A stretch of DNA of 64,000 nucleotides from CAZRIT01 sp964600225. GTDB lineage: Bacteria; Bacillota; Clostridia; Christensenellales; CAG-138. The notes under the pieces are model-generated. The model saw nothing but the letters and a program-made list of their open reading frames with translations, searched no databases and was not told the origin of the DNA. This document shows, piece by piece, positions 33,860-42,632 of the stretch. The position numbers and the translations under genes are program-made. The DNA is taken from contig CAZRIT010000004.1 of assembly GCA_964600225.1 (NCBI GenBank), positions 1 to 64,000 of the forward strand, written 5' to 3'. Within the stretch, counting starts at the first letter, position 1. Every line of letters begins with the position of its first letter.

Positions 33860-36691
33860 ATGGCAAAGAGCAATCTAATGGAAACGGCAACGGAACTCAA
33901 GGAGGGCGTAGGCACGCTGCTCGATCGACTCGGGCGCTCGCAATCGCGCGTGACGGAGCTTTTGGATGCCGTAAAACAGGCCGAGCGGGGCATGTTGGAG
34001 AAGGAGGAGCTTGCGCGCCGCGCGCTTGCGGAACAGCAGCGCGCCGAACGGCTGCGCGAGATGCTCGCCTCCGACAAGGATTTGGCTGTGCATGTGGGCG
34101 GCGACGACGACGAGCATGAATCGTTCGACATGCCCGAGGCAAAGGCCGAGCCTGCTCCCAAACAGGCCGAGCCCACCGCCGAAAAGCAGGCCGCGCCGAG
34201 CGAGCAGCCCGCAGCGTCCGCATCGGCGCCCGCAGCGGAGCCTGTATCGGCGCCCGTTGCGGCAGCCGCCGAAGCGGAGCAGGCACAAAAGCCCGCGCCC
34301 GCTGCCGGGGCGCGCCCCGTTGTGCAGCAGCCTTCCGCGCAGCCGCAGCAGCCCAGGCCCCAACCCCGTCAGACGGCGGGCGGCTATCAGGCGCACCCCA
34401 TCGACAATCGCCAGGGCGGCTATCAGCAGCGTTCCGCAGGTCAGGGCGGGTATCAGCAGCGTCCCGCAGGTCAGGGCGGGTATCAGCAGCGTCCCGCAGG
34501 CCAGGGCGGCTATCAGCAGCGTCCCGCAGGTCAGGGCGGCTATCAGCAGCGTCCCGCGGGCCAGGGCGGTTATCAGCAGCGCCCCGCAGGGCAGGGCGGC
34601 TATCAACAGCGGCCTATGGGCCAGGGTGGATACCAACAGCGCCCTGCGGGTCAGGGTGGCTATCAGCAGCGGCCTATGGGTCAGGGCGGCTTCCAGCGGC
34701 CCGCCGCGGCCGCACCGACGACTGCGGGCAAGGAGCGGGTCAGCAATTACGATCCGAACAAGAGCGCCTATACCCGCAACTATGAAGCAGAAAAACAACG
34801 CGCCAAGAACAAAAAAGCAATGGCGCGCGAAGCTGCGCCGAGCGCAAGCAATTGGGATGACGATACCGTAAGCGGAGGCCGCAGACCCAAGCGCGGCAAA
34901 CAGCAGATCATGCGCCGCCCGGAGCCGATCATCATCGAGAAGGCGGTGATTACCACGGAAACCATTACAGTCAAGGACCTGTCCGAAAAGATCGGCAAGC
35001 CCGCGGCGGAGATCATCAAAAAGCTCTTCCTGCTGGGCATTATGGCCACCATCAATCAGGAGATTGATTTTGACACCTGCGAACTGAGCGCATCCGAGTT
35101 TGGCATTCAGCTGGAGCTCAAGCTGGCCAAATCCTTTGAGGAAGTGCTGACCGATACGGCCGACGACGTCGATGCGCCCGAGCTGCTTGTGGATCGTTCG
35201 CCCGTGGTTACCATCATGGGCCACGTCGACCACGGCAAAACGTCGCTGCTCGACGCCATCCGCAACAGCAGCGTCACCGAGGGCGAGGCGGGCGGCATCA
35301 CCCAGCACATCGGCGCGTACACCGTGCAGTGCAAGGGCCGCACGATTACCTTTATCGATACACCGGGCCACGAGGCGTTTACCTCCATGCGTGCGCGCGG
35401 CGCACAGGTGACGGATATCGTCATCCTTGTTGTGGCCGCCGACGACGGCATCATGCCGCAGACCGTCGAGGCCATCAACCATGCCAAGGCCGCCAAGGTG
35501 CCCATCGTGGTTGCCATCAACAAGATGGACCGCGAGCAGGCGGACCCCGACCGCGTCAAGCAGCAATTGACCGAGTACGAGCTGGTCGGCGAGGAATGGG
35601 GCGGCGAGACCATCATCGTGCCCGTATCCGCCAAGACCCGCATGGGCCTGGATAACCTGCTGGAGATGGTGCTGCTGCAGGCGGACATTCTGGAGCTCAA
35701 GGCCAACCCAAACCGCTCCGCCAAGGGCACCATCATTGAGGCCAAGCTCGACAAGGGCCGCGGCCCCATTGCGACGGTGCTGGTGCAAAACGGTACCCTG
35801 CACCGCGGCGATATGATCGTTGCGGGCACGGCATACGGGCGCGTGCGCGCCATGATGGACGACCGCGGGCGCATGGTCAATGCGGCGGGCCCGTCCATGC
35901 CTGTTGAGGTGCTTGGGTTTTCCGAGGTGCCCGACGCGGGCGACGTGCTCAACGTTGCGGAAGTGGATAAGCTCTCCCGTCAGGTGGCGGAGGAGCGGCG
36001 CGACAAGATCAAGGCCGAGCAGCTCAAAAACCGCTCCATGGTTTCGCTGGACGATCTGTTCAACCAGATGGCCGACGGCGACATCAAGGATCTTAACATC
36101 ATCGTCAAGGCCGATGTGCAGGGCTCCGTGGAAGCCGTCAAGCAGGCGCTGGAGAAGCTCTCCAACGAGGAGGTGCGCGTCAAGTGCATCCATGGCGGGG
36201 TCGGCGCCATCACGGGCAGCGATATCATGTTTGCGTCCGCATCCAACGCCATCGTCATCGGCTTCAACGTCCGTCCCGACGCCACCGCGCGGGCCGCGGC
36301 GGAGAAGGAGAGCGTGGATGTGCGCACCTACCGCATCATCTACAACGCCATCGAGGATGTGCAAAACGCCATGAAGGGCATGTTCAAGCCCGTGTTCAAA
36401 GAGACGGAGCTGGGCCGCGCCACCGTGCGCGAAACCTTCAAGGTCTCGGGCGTGGGCACCATCGCGGGCTCCTATGTCAACGATGGCAAGATTACCCGCA
36501 GCGCGCAGATTCGCGTCGTGCGCGACGGCGTGGTGGTGCACGAGGGCAAGATTGCATCGCTCAAACGCTTTAAGGATGACGCCAAAGAGGTGCTGTCGGG
36601 CTTTGAGTGCGGTATCGGCATCGATGGGTTTGACGACGTACGCCAGGGAGACGTGTTTGAAGCGTTCTTCATGGAGGAAGTAAAGAGGTAA
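33860..36691 (+). CDS. infB: Translation initiation factor IF-2
   Basis: A 943-residue GTPase that places fMet-tRNA on the 30S subunit. The N-terminal third is low-complexity: a coiled/charged start, an Ala/Pro/Gln region, then nine tandem 10-residue GGYQQRPAGQ-type repeats (residues 186-275). The IF2-N domain (VKDLSEKIGKPAAEIIKKLF) follows, then the G domain with GHVDHGKTS from residue 454, DTPGHEA and NKMD, and the C-terminal fMet-tRNA-binding domains. The N-terminal repeats are lineage-specific and probably disordered. It starts 4 nt after ylxQ. Confidence 0.97.
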   Translation: MAKSNLMETATELKEGVGTLLDRLGRSQSRVTELLDAVKQAERGMLEKEELARRALAEQQRAERLREMLASDKDLAVHVGGDDDEHESFDMPEAKAEPAPKQAEPTAEKQAAPSEQPAASASAPAAEPVSAPVAAAAEAEQAQKPAPAAGARPVVQQPSAQPQQPRPQPRQTAGGYQAHPIDNRQGGYQQRSAGQGGYQQRPAGQGGYQQRPAGQGGYQQRPAGQGGYQQRPAGQGGYQQRPAGQGGYQQRPMGQGGYQQRPAGQGGYQQRPMGQGGFQRPAAAAPTTAGKERVSNYDPNKSAYTRNYEAEKQRAKNKKAMAREAAPSASNWDDDTVSGGRRPKRGKQQIMRRPEPIIIEKAVITTETITVKDLSEKIGKPAAEIIKKLFLLGIMATINQEIDFDTCELSASEFGIQLELKLAKSFEEVLTDTADDVDAPELLVDRSPVVTIMGHVDHGKTSLLDAIRNSSVTEGEAGGITQHIGAYTVQCKGRTITFIDTPGHEAFTSMRARGAQVTDIVILVVAADDGIMPQTVEAINHAKAAKVPIVVAINKMDREQADPDRVKQQLTEYELVGEEWGGETIIVPVSAKTRMGLDNLLEMVLLQADILELKANPNRSAKGTIIEAKLDKGRGPIATVLVQNGTLHRGDMIVAGTAYGRVRAMMDDRGRMVNAAGPSMPVEVLGFSEVPDAGDVLNVAEVDKLSRQVAEERRDKIKAEQLKNRSMVSLDDLFNQMADGDIKDLNIIVKADVQGSVEAVKQALEKLSNEEVRVKCIHGGVGAITGSDIMFASASNAIVIGFNVRPDATARAAAEKESVDVRTYRIIYNAIEDVQNAMKGMFKPVFKETELGRATVRETFKVSGVGTIAGSYVNDGKITRSAQIRVVRDGVVVHEGKIASLKRFKDDAKEVLSGFECGIGIDGFDDVRQGDVFEAFFMEEVKR
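34415..34684 (+). repeat. Nine tandem 30-bp coding repeats in infB
   Basis: Each 30-bp unit encodes GGYQQR(S/P)(A/M)GQ; nine copies are contiguous and a tenth, degenerate GGFQR, follows. The frame is kept throughout. Synonymous drift is higher at the 3' end (tac/tat, caa/cag), whereas copies 2-5 are nearly identical, which suggests recent duplications by slippage. Confidence 0.95.
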
Positions 36692-36698
36692 CAGCAGT

Positions 36699-37055
36699 AT
36701 GTCTGCCATTCGTGAAAGCCGTATGAACGAGGAGGTTTTAAAAACCGTTAGCGAGATCATACGGGAGATGAAGGACCCGCGCATATCGGATATGACCACG
36801 CTGACAGGCTGCGAGGTTACCAACGACCTCAAATATGCCAAGCTGCGCGTATCGGTATACGACGAGGACGAGGCCAAGCGCAAAAAAACGGTCGATGCGC
36901 TCAACCATGCCGCGGGCTTTATCGCGCATGAGGTGGGCGCGCGCATGCGCATCCGCGCGGTGCCGAGCATGAAGTTTGCTTTGGACGATTCCATCGCGTA
37001 CAGCGTGCATATCGCCAAGATTTTGGATGAACTGCATACCAAGGAGAGCGATTGA
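36699..37055 (+). CDS. rbfA: Ribosome-binding factor A
   Basis: A 118-residue KH-type 30S assembly factor acting on helix 1 and the 16S 5' region: SRMNEEVLKTVSEIIREMKDPR is the N-terminal signature, and KYAKLRVSVYDED matches the beta-sheet core. AAGAGGTAA precedes ATG 36699, 7 nt after infB. The next gene begins 1 nt after its stop. Confidence 0.94.
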   Translation: MSAIRESRMNEEVLKTVSEIIREMKDPRISDMTTLTGCEVTNDLKYAKLRVSVYDEDEAKRKKTVDALNHAAGFIAHEVGARMRIRAVPSMKFALDDSIAYSVHIAKILDELHTKESD

Positions 37056-37056
37056 T

Positions 37057-38016
37057 ATGCGGTCGGCCGCGCAGTTTATTCAGGCGCATTCGGATTTTTT
37101 GCTGATTGCGCACATGTCGCCCGACGGCGATACCATCGGCAGCTGCCTGGCGCTGCACGAGGGGCTGTTGCAGTTGGGCAAGACCGTGCAGACCGTCTGC
37201 GAGGACGATGTGCCGCAGATTTACCGCTTCCTGCCAAACGCCGCGTGGATTGTTCCGCCCGTGCAAGCGCGGCAGTCTGAAGCGGTTATTTGTGTGGATT
37301 GCGGCGCGCTTTCCCGCGCGGGCAAGTGCGAAAGCTTCTTTTCCGCGGCCAAATATACCCTCAACATCGATCATCACAGCACCAATGATCGGTTTGCGCA
37401 GGACAATCTGGTATCGTTTGTGGCTGCAACGGGCGAGATCATCTGCGATTTGCTCAAAACCCTGGGCGTGACCATCACCGTTGATATGGCAAGCAACCTC
37501 TACGCTGCGTTGACGACCGATACAGGGAATTTTGCCTACTCCAACACCACGCCCGAGACGCTGCGCATTGCGGCCAACCTTTTGGAGACGGGTATCGATC
37601 TGCCGTACCTCAACCGCATGCTGTTTCGCACCATTCCGTATCACAAGATGCGGCTTCGCGCGCTGGCGGTGATGAAGACGGAGCTGTCCGAGTATGGACG
37701 CTTGGGCATGTCCGTGTTGACCGTGGACGATTTGGCTTCCATCAACGCAAAGCCCGAGGACGTGGAGGGCATCATCGATTCCATCCGCGATATCGACACG
37801 GTGGAGATTGCGGCGCTGCTGCGCGAATGCGCCAACGGCACGGTGCGCGTGGCGCTGCGCGGCAAGTCCAAAGTGGACGTCAGCGTTATTGCATTGCAGT
37901 TTGACGGCGGCGGTCACAGGCTGGCCGCGGGCTGCACGCTGCAAGGCCCCGTCGGGGACGCTTACGAGACCATCCGCCTGCTTTGCGCACGCGAACTGGC
38001 AGCATCGGAGGCATGA
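37057..38016 (+). CDS. nrnA: Oligoribonuclease/pAp phosphatase NrnA (DHH family)
   Basis: A 319-residue DHH-DHHA1 phosphoesterase degrading nanoRNAs and pAp. Motifs are MSPDGDTIGS (motif I), VDCGALS (II), LNIDHHSTND (III, the DHH) and ALTTDTGNF (IV), with the C-terminal DHHA1 block GGGHRLAAG. AAGGAGAG at 37041-37048 precedes ATG 37057. The stop overlaps the truB start region, as usual for rbfA-nrnA-truB. Confidence 0.94.
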   Translation: MRSAAQFIQAHSDFLLIAHMSPDGDTIGSCLALHEGLLQLGKTVQTVCEDDVPQIYRFLPNAAWIVPPVQARQSEAVICVDCGALSRAGKCESFFSAAKYTLNIDHHSTNDRFAQDNLVSFVAATGEIICDLLKTLGVTITVDMASNLYAALTTDTGNFAYSNTTPETLRIAANLLETGIDLPYLNRMLFRTIPYHKMRLRALAVMKTELSEYGRLGMSVLTVDDLASINAKPEDVEGIIDSIRDIDTVEIAALLRECANGTVRVALRGKSKVDVSVIALQFDGGGHRLAAGCTLQGPVGDAYETIRLLCARELAASEA

Positions 38017-38879
38017 TGGAGGGCGTCGTTACGCTGTTAAAGCCGCCGGGCATGACCTCCAGCAACGGCGTGTACGATGTGCGCCGCATCTTTGGCGAAA
38101 AATCGGCGGGGCATCTGGGGACGCTTGATCCCGGTGCGGCGGGCGTGCTGCCCGTCTGCCTGGGCCGCGCGACAAGGCTGTTTGATTATCTGGTCGACAA
38201 GGAAAAAACATATGTGTTTGAAATTGCGTTCGGCCTGACCACCGATACGCTGGATGCTTACGGCCGGGTGACCGAAACGGGCGAGGCGGCGGTTTCGGAG
38301 CAGGCGCTTGCCGATGTGTTGGCGCAGTTTGTCGGCACGCAGATGCAAACGGCGCCCATTTACAGCGCCTTGAAGGTTGGCGGGCGCAAGATGTACGATC
38401 TGGCGCGCGCGGGCGAATATGTGGAGCCAAGGCAGCGGGAGATCGCCATCCATAGCCTGCGCATACTGGAGCGCACGGCGGAAAACCGCTATCTATTGGA
38501 AACCGTCTGCTCGCGCGGCACCTATATCCGCACGCTCTGCGCCGATATTGCCAAAGGGCTCGGCACAGTGGCCTACATGTCGTTTCTGCTGCGCAGCGCA
38601 AGCGGGCCGTTTCGGCTGGAACGCGCGTGGACGGTAACGGAGATGGAGGAACGGAAGGCGGCGGGGCGGTTGAGCGAAACGCTGATGTCCTGCGAGGAGG
38701 CGCTTGCGTTTTTGCCTGCGCTTGTACTGCCTCCCGATCGCCTGAAGGCGGCCAAAAACGCGCTGGAAACACACGTTGCGGATGCGCAGGACGGCAATGT
38801 GCGCCTGTATTGCGAGGGCTTCCTTGGCGTAGGCAGGGTGGATCAACACCGCGTAAAGCTTGCGGTGCATTTATACTGA
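38016..38879 (+). CDS. truB: tRNA pseudouridine-55 synthase TruB
   Basis: A 287-residue enzyme making psi55 in tRNA T-loops. The catalytic Asp is in GHLGTLDPGAAGVLPVCLG; KTYVFEIAFG and CSRGTYIRTLCAD are further family blocks. Two adjacent ATG codons (38013 and 38016) follow GGAGG at 38007-38011; I use the second for spacing, but the first, which overlaps the nrnA stop as ATGA, is equally possible. ribF follows after 8 nt. Confidence 0.94.
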   Translation: MEGVVTLLKPPGMTSSNGVYDVRRIFGEKSAGHLGTLDPGAAGVLPVCLGRATRLFDYLVDKEKTYVFEIAFGLTTDTLDAYGRVTETGEAAVSEQALADVLAQFVGTQMQTAPIYSALKVGGRKMYDLARAGEYVEPRQREIAIHSLRILERTAENRYLLETVCSRGTYIRTLCADIAKGLGTVAYMSFLLRSASGPFRLERAWTVTEMEERKAAGRLSETLMSCEEALAFLPALVLPPDRLKAAKNALETHVADAQDGNVRLYCEGFLGVGRVDQHRVKLAVHLY

Positions 38880-38887
38880 GGGACAAT

Positions 38888-39805
38888 ATGGAACAAAAAC
38901 GGGAGGCCGTCGTTGCGCTTGGCATGTTCGACGGCATGCACATAGGCCATTGCGCGCTCATTCGCCACGCAGTTCAAGCGGCGGCCGATGAGGGCTGTAT
39001 TGCGGCCGTATATACGTTTTCCAATCACCCGTCGGAGGTGCTGGGCAAAGGCGTCAGGCTCCTGTCCACGGCCGATATGCGGCGGGAGCGGATGTTATCG
39101 CTGGGCGTTTGGGACGTGCGCATGGATACGTTTACCAAGCAGGTGGCCGCCGAGTCGCCCGAGGCGTTTACCGATATGCTGCTGAATCTTTGGGACGTGC
39201 GCCGCATCGTGGTGGGATTCAATTACACCTTTGGCTTTCGGGGGCTGGGCACGCCTGAGCGATTGACGCAGCTTGGCAAGGTGAGGGGCTTTTCGGTGGA
39301 TGTGGTGCAGCCTGTGCTGTGGCGGGGCGAGCCCGTGTCCAGCACGCGCATCCGCCATTATATCGAGCAGGGCGACGCAGAGGGCGCATCGGAGATGCTG
39401 GGATATCCCTATACGTTATGCGGCTCGGTGGTGGAAAACCGCCATATCGGCCGCAGCATCGGATTTCCCACGGCAAACATCATACCCGAGAGCAACCGTG
39501 TTCTGCCCAAAAACGGCGTCTATGTGACCCTGGCTTCGCTGGACGGGCTGCGCTATCGCGCGGTTACGAACGTGGGCACCAACCCGACGGTGGGCGGGCG
39601 GAAGCTTTCCGTGGAAACGCACCTGATCGGCGGCAGCGGCGATCTGTACGGCAAAACGCTCTCGGTTGCGTTCGTCCGACGCATCCGCGGCGAGCGCCGC
39701 TTTGCCTCGGTGGAGCAGCTGCGCGCGCAGATTGCATCCGACGCATCCGCGGCGGGGAGCGATACGCTGCCGTATGGGGACGCATCGCAGACGCAGGCAG
39801 AATAG
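38888..39805 (+). CDS. ribF: Bifunctional riboflavin kinase/FAD synthetase
   Basis: A 305-residue enzyme converting riboflavin to FMN and FAD. The N-terminal adenylyltransferase domain contains ALGMFDGMHIGHCALI (the GxHxGH nucleotide site) and SSTRIR; the C-terminal riboflavin kinase domain contains GRSIGFPTANI and NVGTNPT. Its site GAGGGA follows the truB stop, and ATG 38888 begins 8 nt after truB. Coupling of truB and ribF is typical of Firmicutes. Confidence 0.95.
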   Translation: MEQKREAVVALGMFDGMHIGHCALIRHAVQAAADEGCIAAVYTFSNHPSEVLGKGVRLLSTADMRRERMLSLGVWDVRMDTFTKQVAAESPEAFTDMLLNLWDVRRIVVGFNYTFGFRGLGTPERLTQLGKVRGFSVDVVQPVLWRGEPVSSTRIRHYIEQGDAEGASEMLGYPYTLCGSVVENRHIGRSIGFPTANIIPESNRVLPKNGVYVTLASLDGLRYRAVTNVGTNPTVGGRKLSVETHLIGGSGDLYGKTLSVAFVRRIRGERRFASVEQLRAQIASDASAAGSDTLPYGDASQTQAE

Positions 39806-39859
39806 TGCGGAGCCGTATTTGTAAAATAATATAAGAAAAGCGTTTTTTCAAATTTGTTG

Positions 39860-39888
39860 TTTACAAGCCGATGCGGGTATGCTATCAT
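39860..39888 (+). promoter_or_regulatory. Promoter of rpsO
   Basis: TTTACA (39860-39865), 17-bp spacer, TATCAT (39883-39888), leaving an approximately 85-nt leader before rpsO. Confidence 0.6.
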
Positions 39889-39978
39889 TGGTAGGCAACT
39901 TTGAACCGCTCACATGGTTTTGCGACACTCCGACGCATTACTCTGTCCGCGGGGATACAAAAAATAACGGAGGGTATC

Positions 39979-40233
39979 ATGAACAAACAGGAAATCATCG
40001 ACAAATACGCCTTGCACGAAGGCGATACGGGTTCCCCCGAGGTGCAGATTGCGCTTTTGACGGAGCGCATCAACCACCTCAACGAGCACCTCAAGCTGCA
40101 CAAGAAGGACCATCACTCCCGCCGCGGGCTGCTTAAGATGGTCGGCCAGCGCAGGGGCCTGCTCAACTACCTCAAGGAAAAGGACATTGAGCGCTATCGT
40201 ACGATCATTGCGAGCTTGAACCTGAGAAAATAA
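39979..40233 (+). CDS. rpsO: 30S ribosomal protein uS15
   Basis: An 84-residue uS15: HEGDTGSPEVQIALLTERI, HLKLHKKDHHSRRGLLKMV and RRGLLNYL are near-invariant. ATG 39979 follows ACGGAGGG. uS15 binds the 16S central domain and in many bacteria represses its own translation through leader structure. The leader here includes CTCCG (39928-39932), complementary to the CGGAG of the ribosome binding site, which would allow such control. A terminator separates it from pnp. Confidence 0.96.
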   Translation: MNKQEIIDKYALHEGDTGSPEVQIALLTERINHLNEHLKLHKKDHHSRRGLLKMVGQRRGLLNYLKEKDIERYRTIIASLNLRK

Positions 40234-40234
40234 T

Positions 40235-40267
40235 GAGAAGGGCGGGGTTTTTCCCGCCTTTCTTTTT
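40235..40267 (+). terminator. Terminator of rpsO
   Basis: A 12-bp stem (40235-40246 with 40253-40264, core GGCGGG/CCCGCC) and a 6-nt loop, followed by further Ts. Confidence 0.85.
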
Positions 40268-40394
40268 GTACGTTCCGTCGCGAAAAAACGGCCGAAAACG
40301 ACAAGCCTTGCAGGTAAAAGTTGCAGGATGCCGCACCCGATTGGTCGGCTGCGCATTCGTTGCAACGGCTTGCTTTGAAACGGCCGATAAGGTT

Positions 40395-40400
40395 TATAAT
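40395..40400 (+). promoter_or_regulatory. -10 element of the pnp promoter
   Basis: Consensus TATAAT 36 nt upstream of pnp. The best -35 candidate, TTGCTT at 40370-40375, is 19 bp away, so the promoter is only moderately supported. Confidence 0.5.
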
Positions 40401-40435
40401 AAAGGATAAAGAGGAAAGAAAGAGGAAACAAAAAC

Positions 40436-42532
40436 ATGCAAAAAACATTCGAAATGCAGCTTGGCAATCGTACGCTGGTTGTTGAGACGGGAAAGTACGC
40501 CGAGCAGGCGGGTGGCAGCTGCCTGGTGCGCTGCGGTGACACCGCGGTGCTGACCTGTGCAACGGTTGCAAAACAAGCCAGAGACGGCGTGGATTTTCTG
40601 CCGCTGTCGGTAGAGTTTGAGGAAAAGATGTACTCGGTGGGCAAGATTCCCGGCGGCTTCATCAAGCGCGAGGGCCGTCCGTCCGAGCGTTCGATTTTGA
40701 CGTCGCGTCTGATCGACCGTCCCATCCGCCCGCTGTTCCCCAAGGGCTTCCACAATGATATTCAGGTGGTTTCCACCGTTTTGTCGGTTGAGCAGGACGT
40801 GACCCCCGATATCCTCGGCATGATCGGTTCGTCCATTGCTTTGTCCATATCCGATGCGCCGTTTGCCGGCCCCACGGGCTCGGTTTCCGTCGGCATGATC
40901 GATGGCGAATACATCCTCAACCCCGATCTGGCCCAACGCGAGCAGAGCCGTCTGGCCCTGACCGTCTCCGGCACCAAGGACGCCGTGATGATGGTGGAAG
41001 CGGGTGCCAAGGAGGTCAGCGAGGAGGAAATGCTCGGCGCCATCCTGTTTGCGCACGAGGAGATCAAAAAGATCGTATCGTTCATCTCCGATATCGCAGC
41101 CGAAATCGGCAAGCCCATGCGCGAGGTCGTCATCCACAAGCCCGACGACGCGTTGACCGAAAAGGTGCGCGCCTATGCGTACGATCAGGTTGTGTGGTCG
41201 CTGGATACGTTCGACCGTACCGAGCGCGAGACCCGCAGCGCCAAGGTCAAGGAGGAGACGATCGCGGCATTTGCCGAGGAGTTCCCCGAATCGGCGGGCG
41301 ACATCGGTGATATCCTGTACGCCATGACCAAGGAGGTCGTACGCGACAAGATCATCAACAAAAAGATCCGTCCCGACGGTCGTGCGCAGGATGAGATCCG
41401 CCCCATCTGGAGCGAGGTCGGCATTCTGCCGCGCACCCACGGCAGCGCCGTGTTCACCCGCGGCCAAACGCAGGTGATGACGGTGACCACGCTCGGCACC
41501 ATGGGCGAGGCGCAGATGATTGACGGCATTTCACTCGACGAGAACAAGCGCTACATGCATCAATATAACATGCCGCCGTATTCCGTGGGCGAGACGCGCC
41601 CCATGCGCGGCCCCGGCCGCCGCGAAATCGGCCATGGCGCGCTGGCGGAGCGTGCGCTGGAGCCTGTGCTGCCCAGCGAAGCGGAGTTCCCGTACTGCAT
41701 GCGTCTGGTGAGCGAGGTCATCAGCTCCAACGGCTCCACCTCGCAGGCCTCCATCTGCGCAAGCACCCTTTCGCTCATGGATGCGGGCGTGCCGATCAAA
41801 AAGCCCGTTGCGGGCGTTGCGATGGGCCTGATCAAGGACGATTCCACGGGCAACCTGGCTATTCTCACCGATATTCAGGGTCTGGAGGACTTCCTGGGCG
41901 ATATGGACTTTAAGGTAGCGGGCACGCGCGATGGCATCACCGCCATCCAGATGGATATCAAAATCAAGGGCATCGACCGCGAGATTTTGACCCGTGCACT
42001 GGAGCAGGCGCGCAAGGGCCGCATGTTCATCCTCGACAAAATGGCCGAGACCCTGCGTGAGCCCCGTGCGGAGCTGTCCCCGTACGCGCCGCGCATCATC
42101 ACCTTCACCATCAACCCCGACAAGATCCGCGAGGTCATCGGCAGCGGCGGCAAGGTTATCAACAAGATCATCGCCGATACGGGCGTCAAGATCGATATCG
42201 AGGACGACGGCACGGTGTTCATTGCCTCGGCCGACGCCGCGGCGGGCGCGGAAGCCAAGCGCATCATCGACGGCATCGTCAAGGAAATCGAAATCGGCGA
42301 CGTGTACCTCGGCACGGTTGTGGGCATCAAGGACTTTGGCGCGTTTGTCAACCTCAAGCCCGGCACCGACGGTCTGCTGCACATCTCCCGCATCGCCAAC
42401 AAGCGCGTGGAGAAGGTGGAGGACGTGCTGTCCATGGGCGAGCAGGTGCTGGTGCGCGTCATCGACATCGATCCCAAGAACGGCAAGATCAGCCTGACGC
42501 GCAAGGACCTGTTGCCGCAGGATAAGGAATAA
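40436..42532 (+). CDS. pnp: Polynucleotide phosphorylase
   Basis: A 698-residue 3'-5' phosphorolytic exoribonuclease of the degradosome. Two RNase PH domains are visible (SERSILTSRLIDRPIRPLFP early; SNGSTSQASICASTLSLMDAG later), then KH (IREVIGSGGKVINKIIADTG) and S1 (VYLGTVVGIKDFGAFVNLKPG) domains. Length and order are standard. It has its own -10 box and follows the rpsO terminator, while the hairpin after its stop (42552-42579) may regulate read-through to the NodB-like gene. Confidence 0.97.
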   Translation: MQKTFEMQLGNRTLVVETGKYAEQAGGSCLVRCGDTAVLTCATVAKQARDGVDFLPLSVEFEEKMYSVGKIPGGFIKREGRPSERSILTSRLIDRPIRPLFPKGFHNDIQVVSTVLSVEQDVTPDILGMIGSSIALSISDAPFAGPTGSVSVGMIDGEYILNPDLAQREQSRLALTVSGTKDAVMMVEAGAKEVSEEEMLGAILFAHEEIKKIVSFISDIAAEIGKPMREVVIHKPDDALTEKVRAYAYDQVVWSLDTFDRTERETRSAKVKEETIAAFAEEFPESAGDIGDILYAMTKEVVRDKIINKKIRPDGRAQDEIRPIWSEVGILPRTHGSAVFTRGQTQVMTVTTLGTMGEAQMIDGISLDENKRYMHQYNMPPYSVGETRPMRGPGRREIGHGALAERALEPVLPSEAEFPYCMRLVSEVISSNGSTSQASICASTLSLMDAGVPIKKPVAGVAMGLIKDDSTGNLAILTDIQGLEDFLGDMDFKVAGTRDGITAIQMDIKIKGIDREILTRALEQARKGRMFILDKMAETLREPRAELSPYAPRIITFTINPDKIREVIGSGGKVINKIIADTGVKIDIEDDGTVFIASADAAAGAEAKRIIDGIVKEIEIGDVYLGTVVGIKDFGAFVNLKPGTDGLLHISRIANKRVEKVEDVLSMGEQVLVRVIDIDPKNGKISLTRKDLLPQDKE

Positions 42533-42551
42533 CTCCCAAAGCGGAGCTTGA

Positions 42552-42579
42552 TAAGGCGCAGCAAAGCCGCTGCGCCTTA
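42552..42579 (+). other. Hairpin between pnp and the NodB-like gene
   Basis: TAAGGCGCAGC (42552-42562) pairs perfectly with GCTGCGCCTTA (42569-42579) around a 6-nt loop, 20 nt after the pnp stop. No T-tract follows. It may be an RNA processing site or a partial terminator. Confidence 0.55.
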
Positions 42580-42632
42580 CGCATATGTTGGCCGCCCGAT
42601 GCATAAACTGCCGTATCGGGAGGTGCACCAAT

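Noticed and set aside
34415..34684. CRISPR-like 30-bp repeats
   Set aside because: The repeats are contiguous with no spacers, stay in frame with infB and encode GGYQQRPAGQ; no cas genes nearby.
33875..37042. 1055-residue open frame antisense to infB
   Set aside because: It mirrors the codon pattern of a GC-rich gene; infB on the opposite strand has complete family motifs, and the antisense product is His/Leu-rich without recognisable domains.
38872..38890. ribF as another leaderless gene (TATACT before its start)
   Set aside because: The spacing to ATG is 10 nt, there is no -35 or extended -10, TATACTGA is just the Tyr-stop end of truB, and a GAGGGA site is present.
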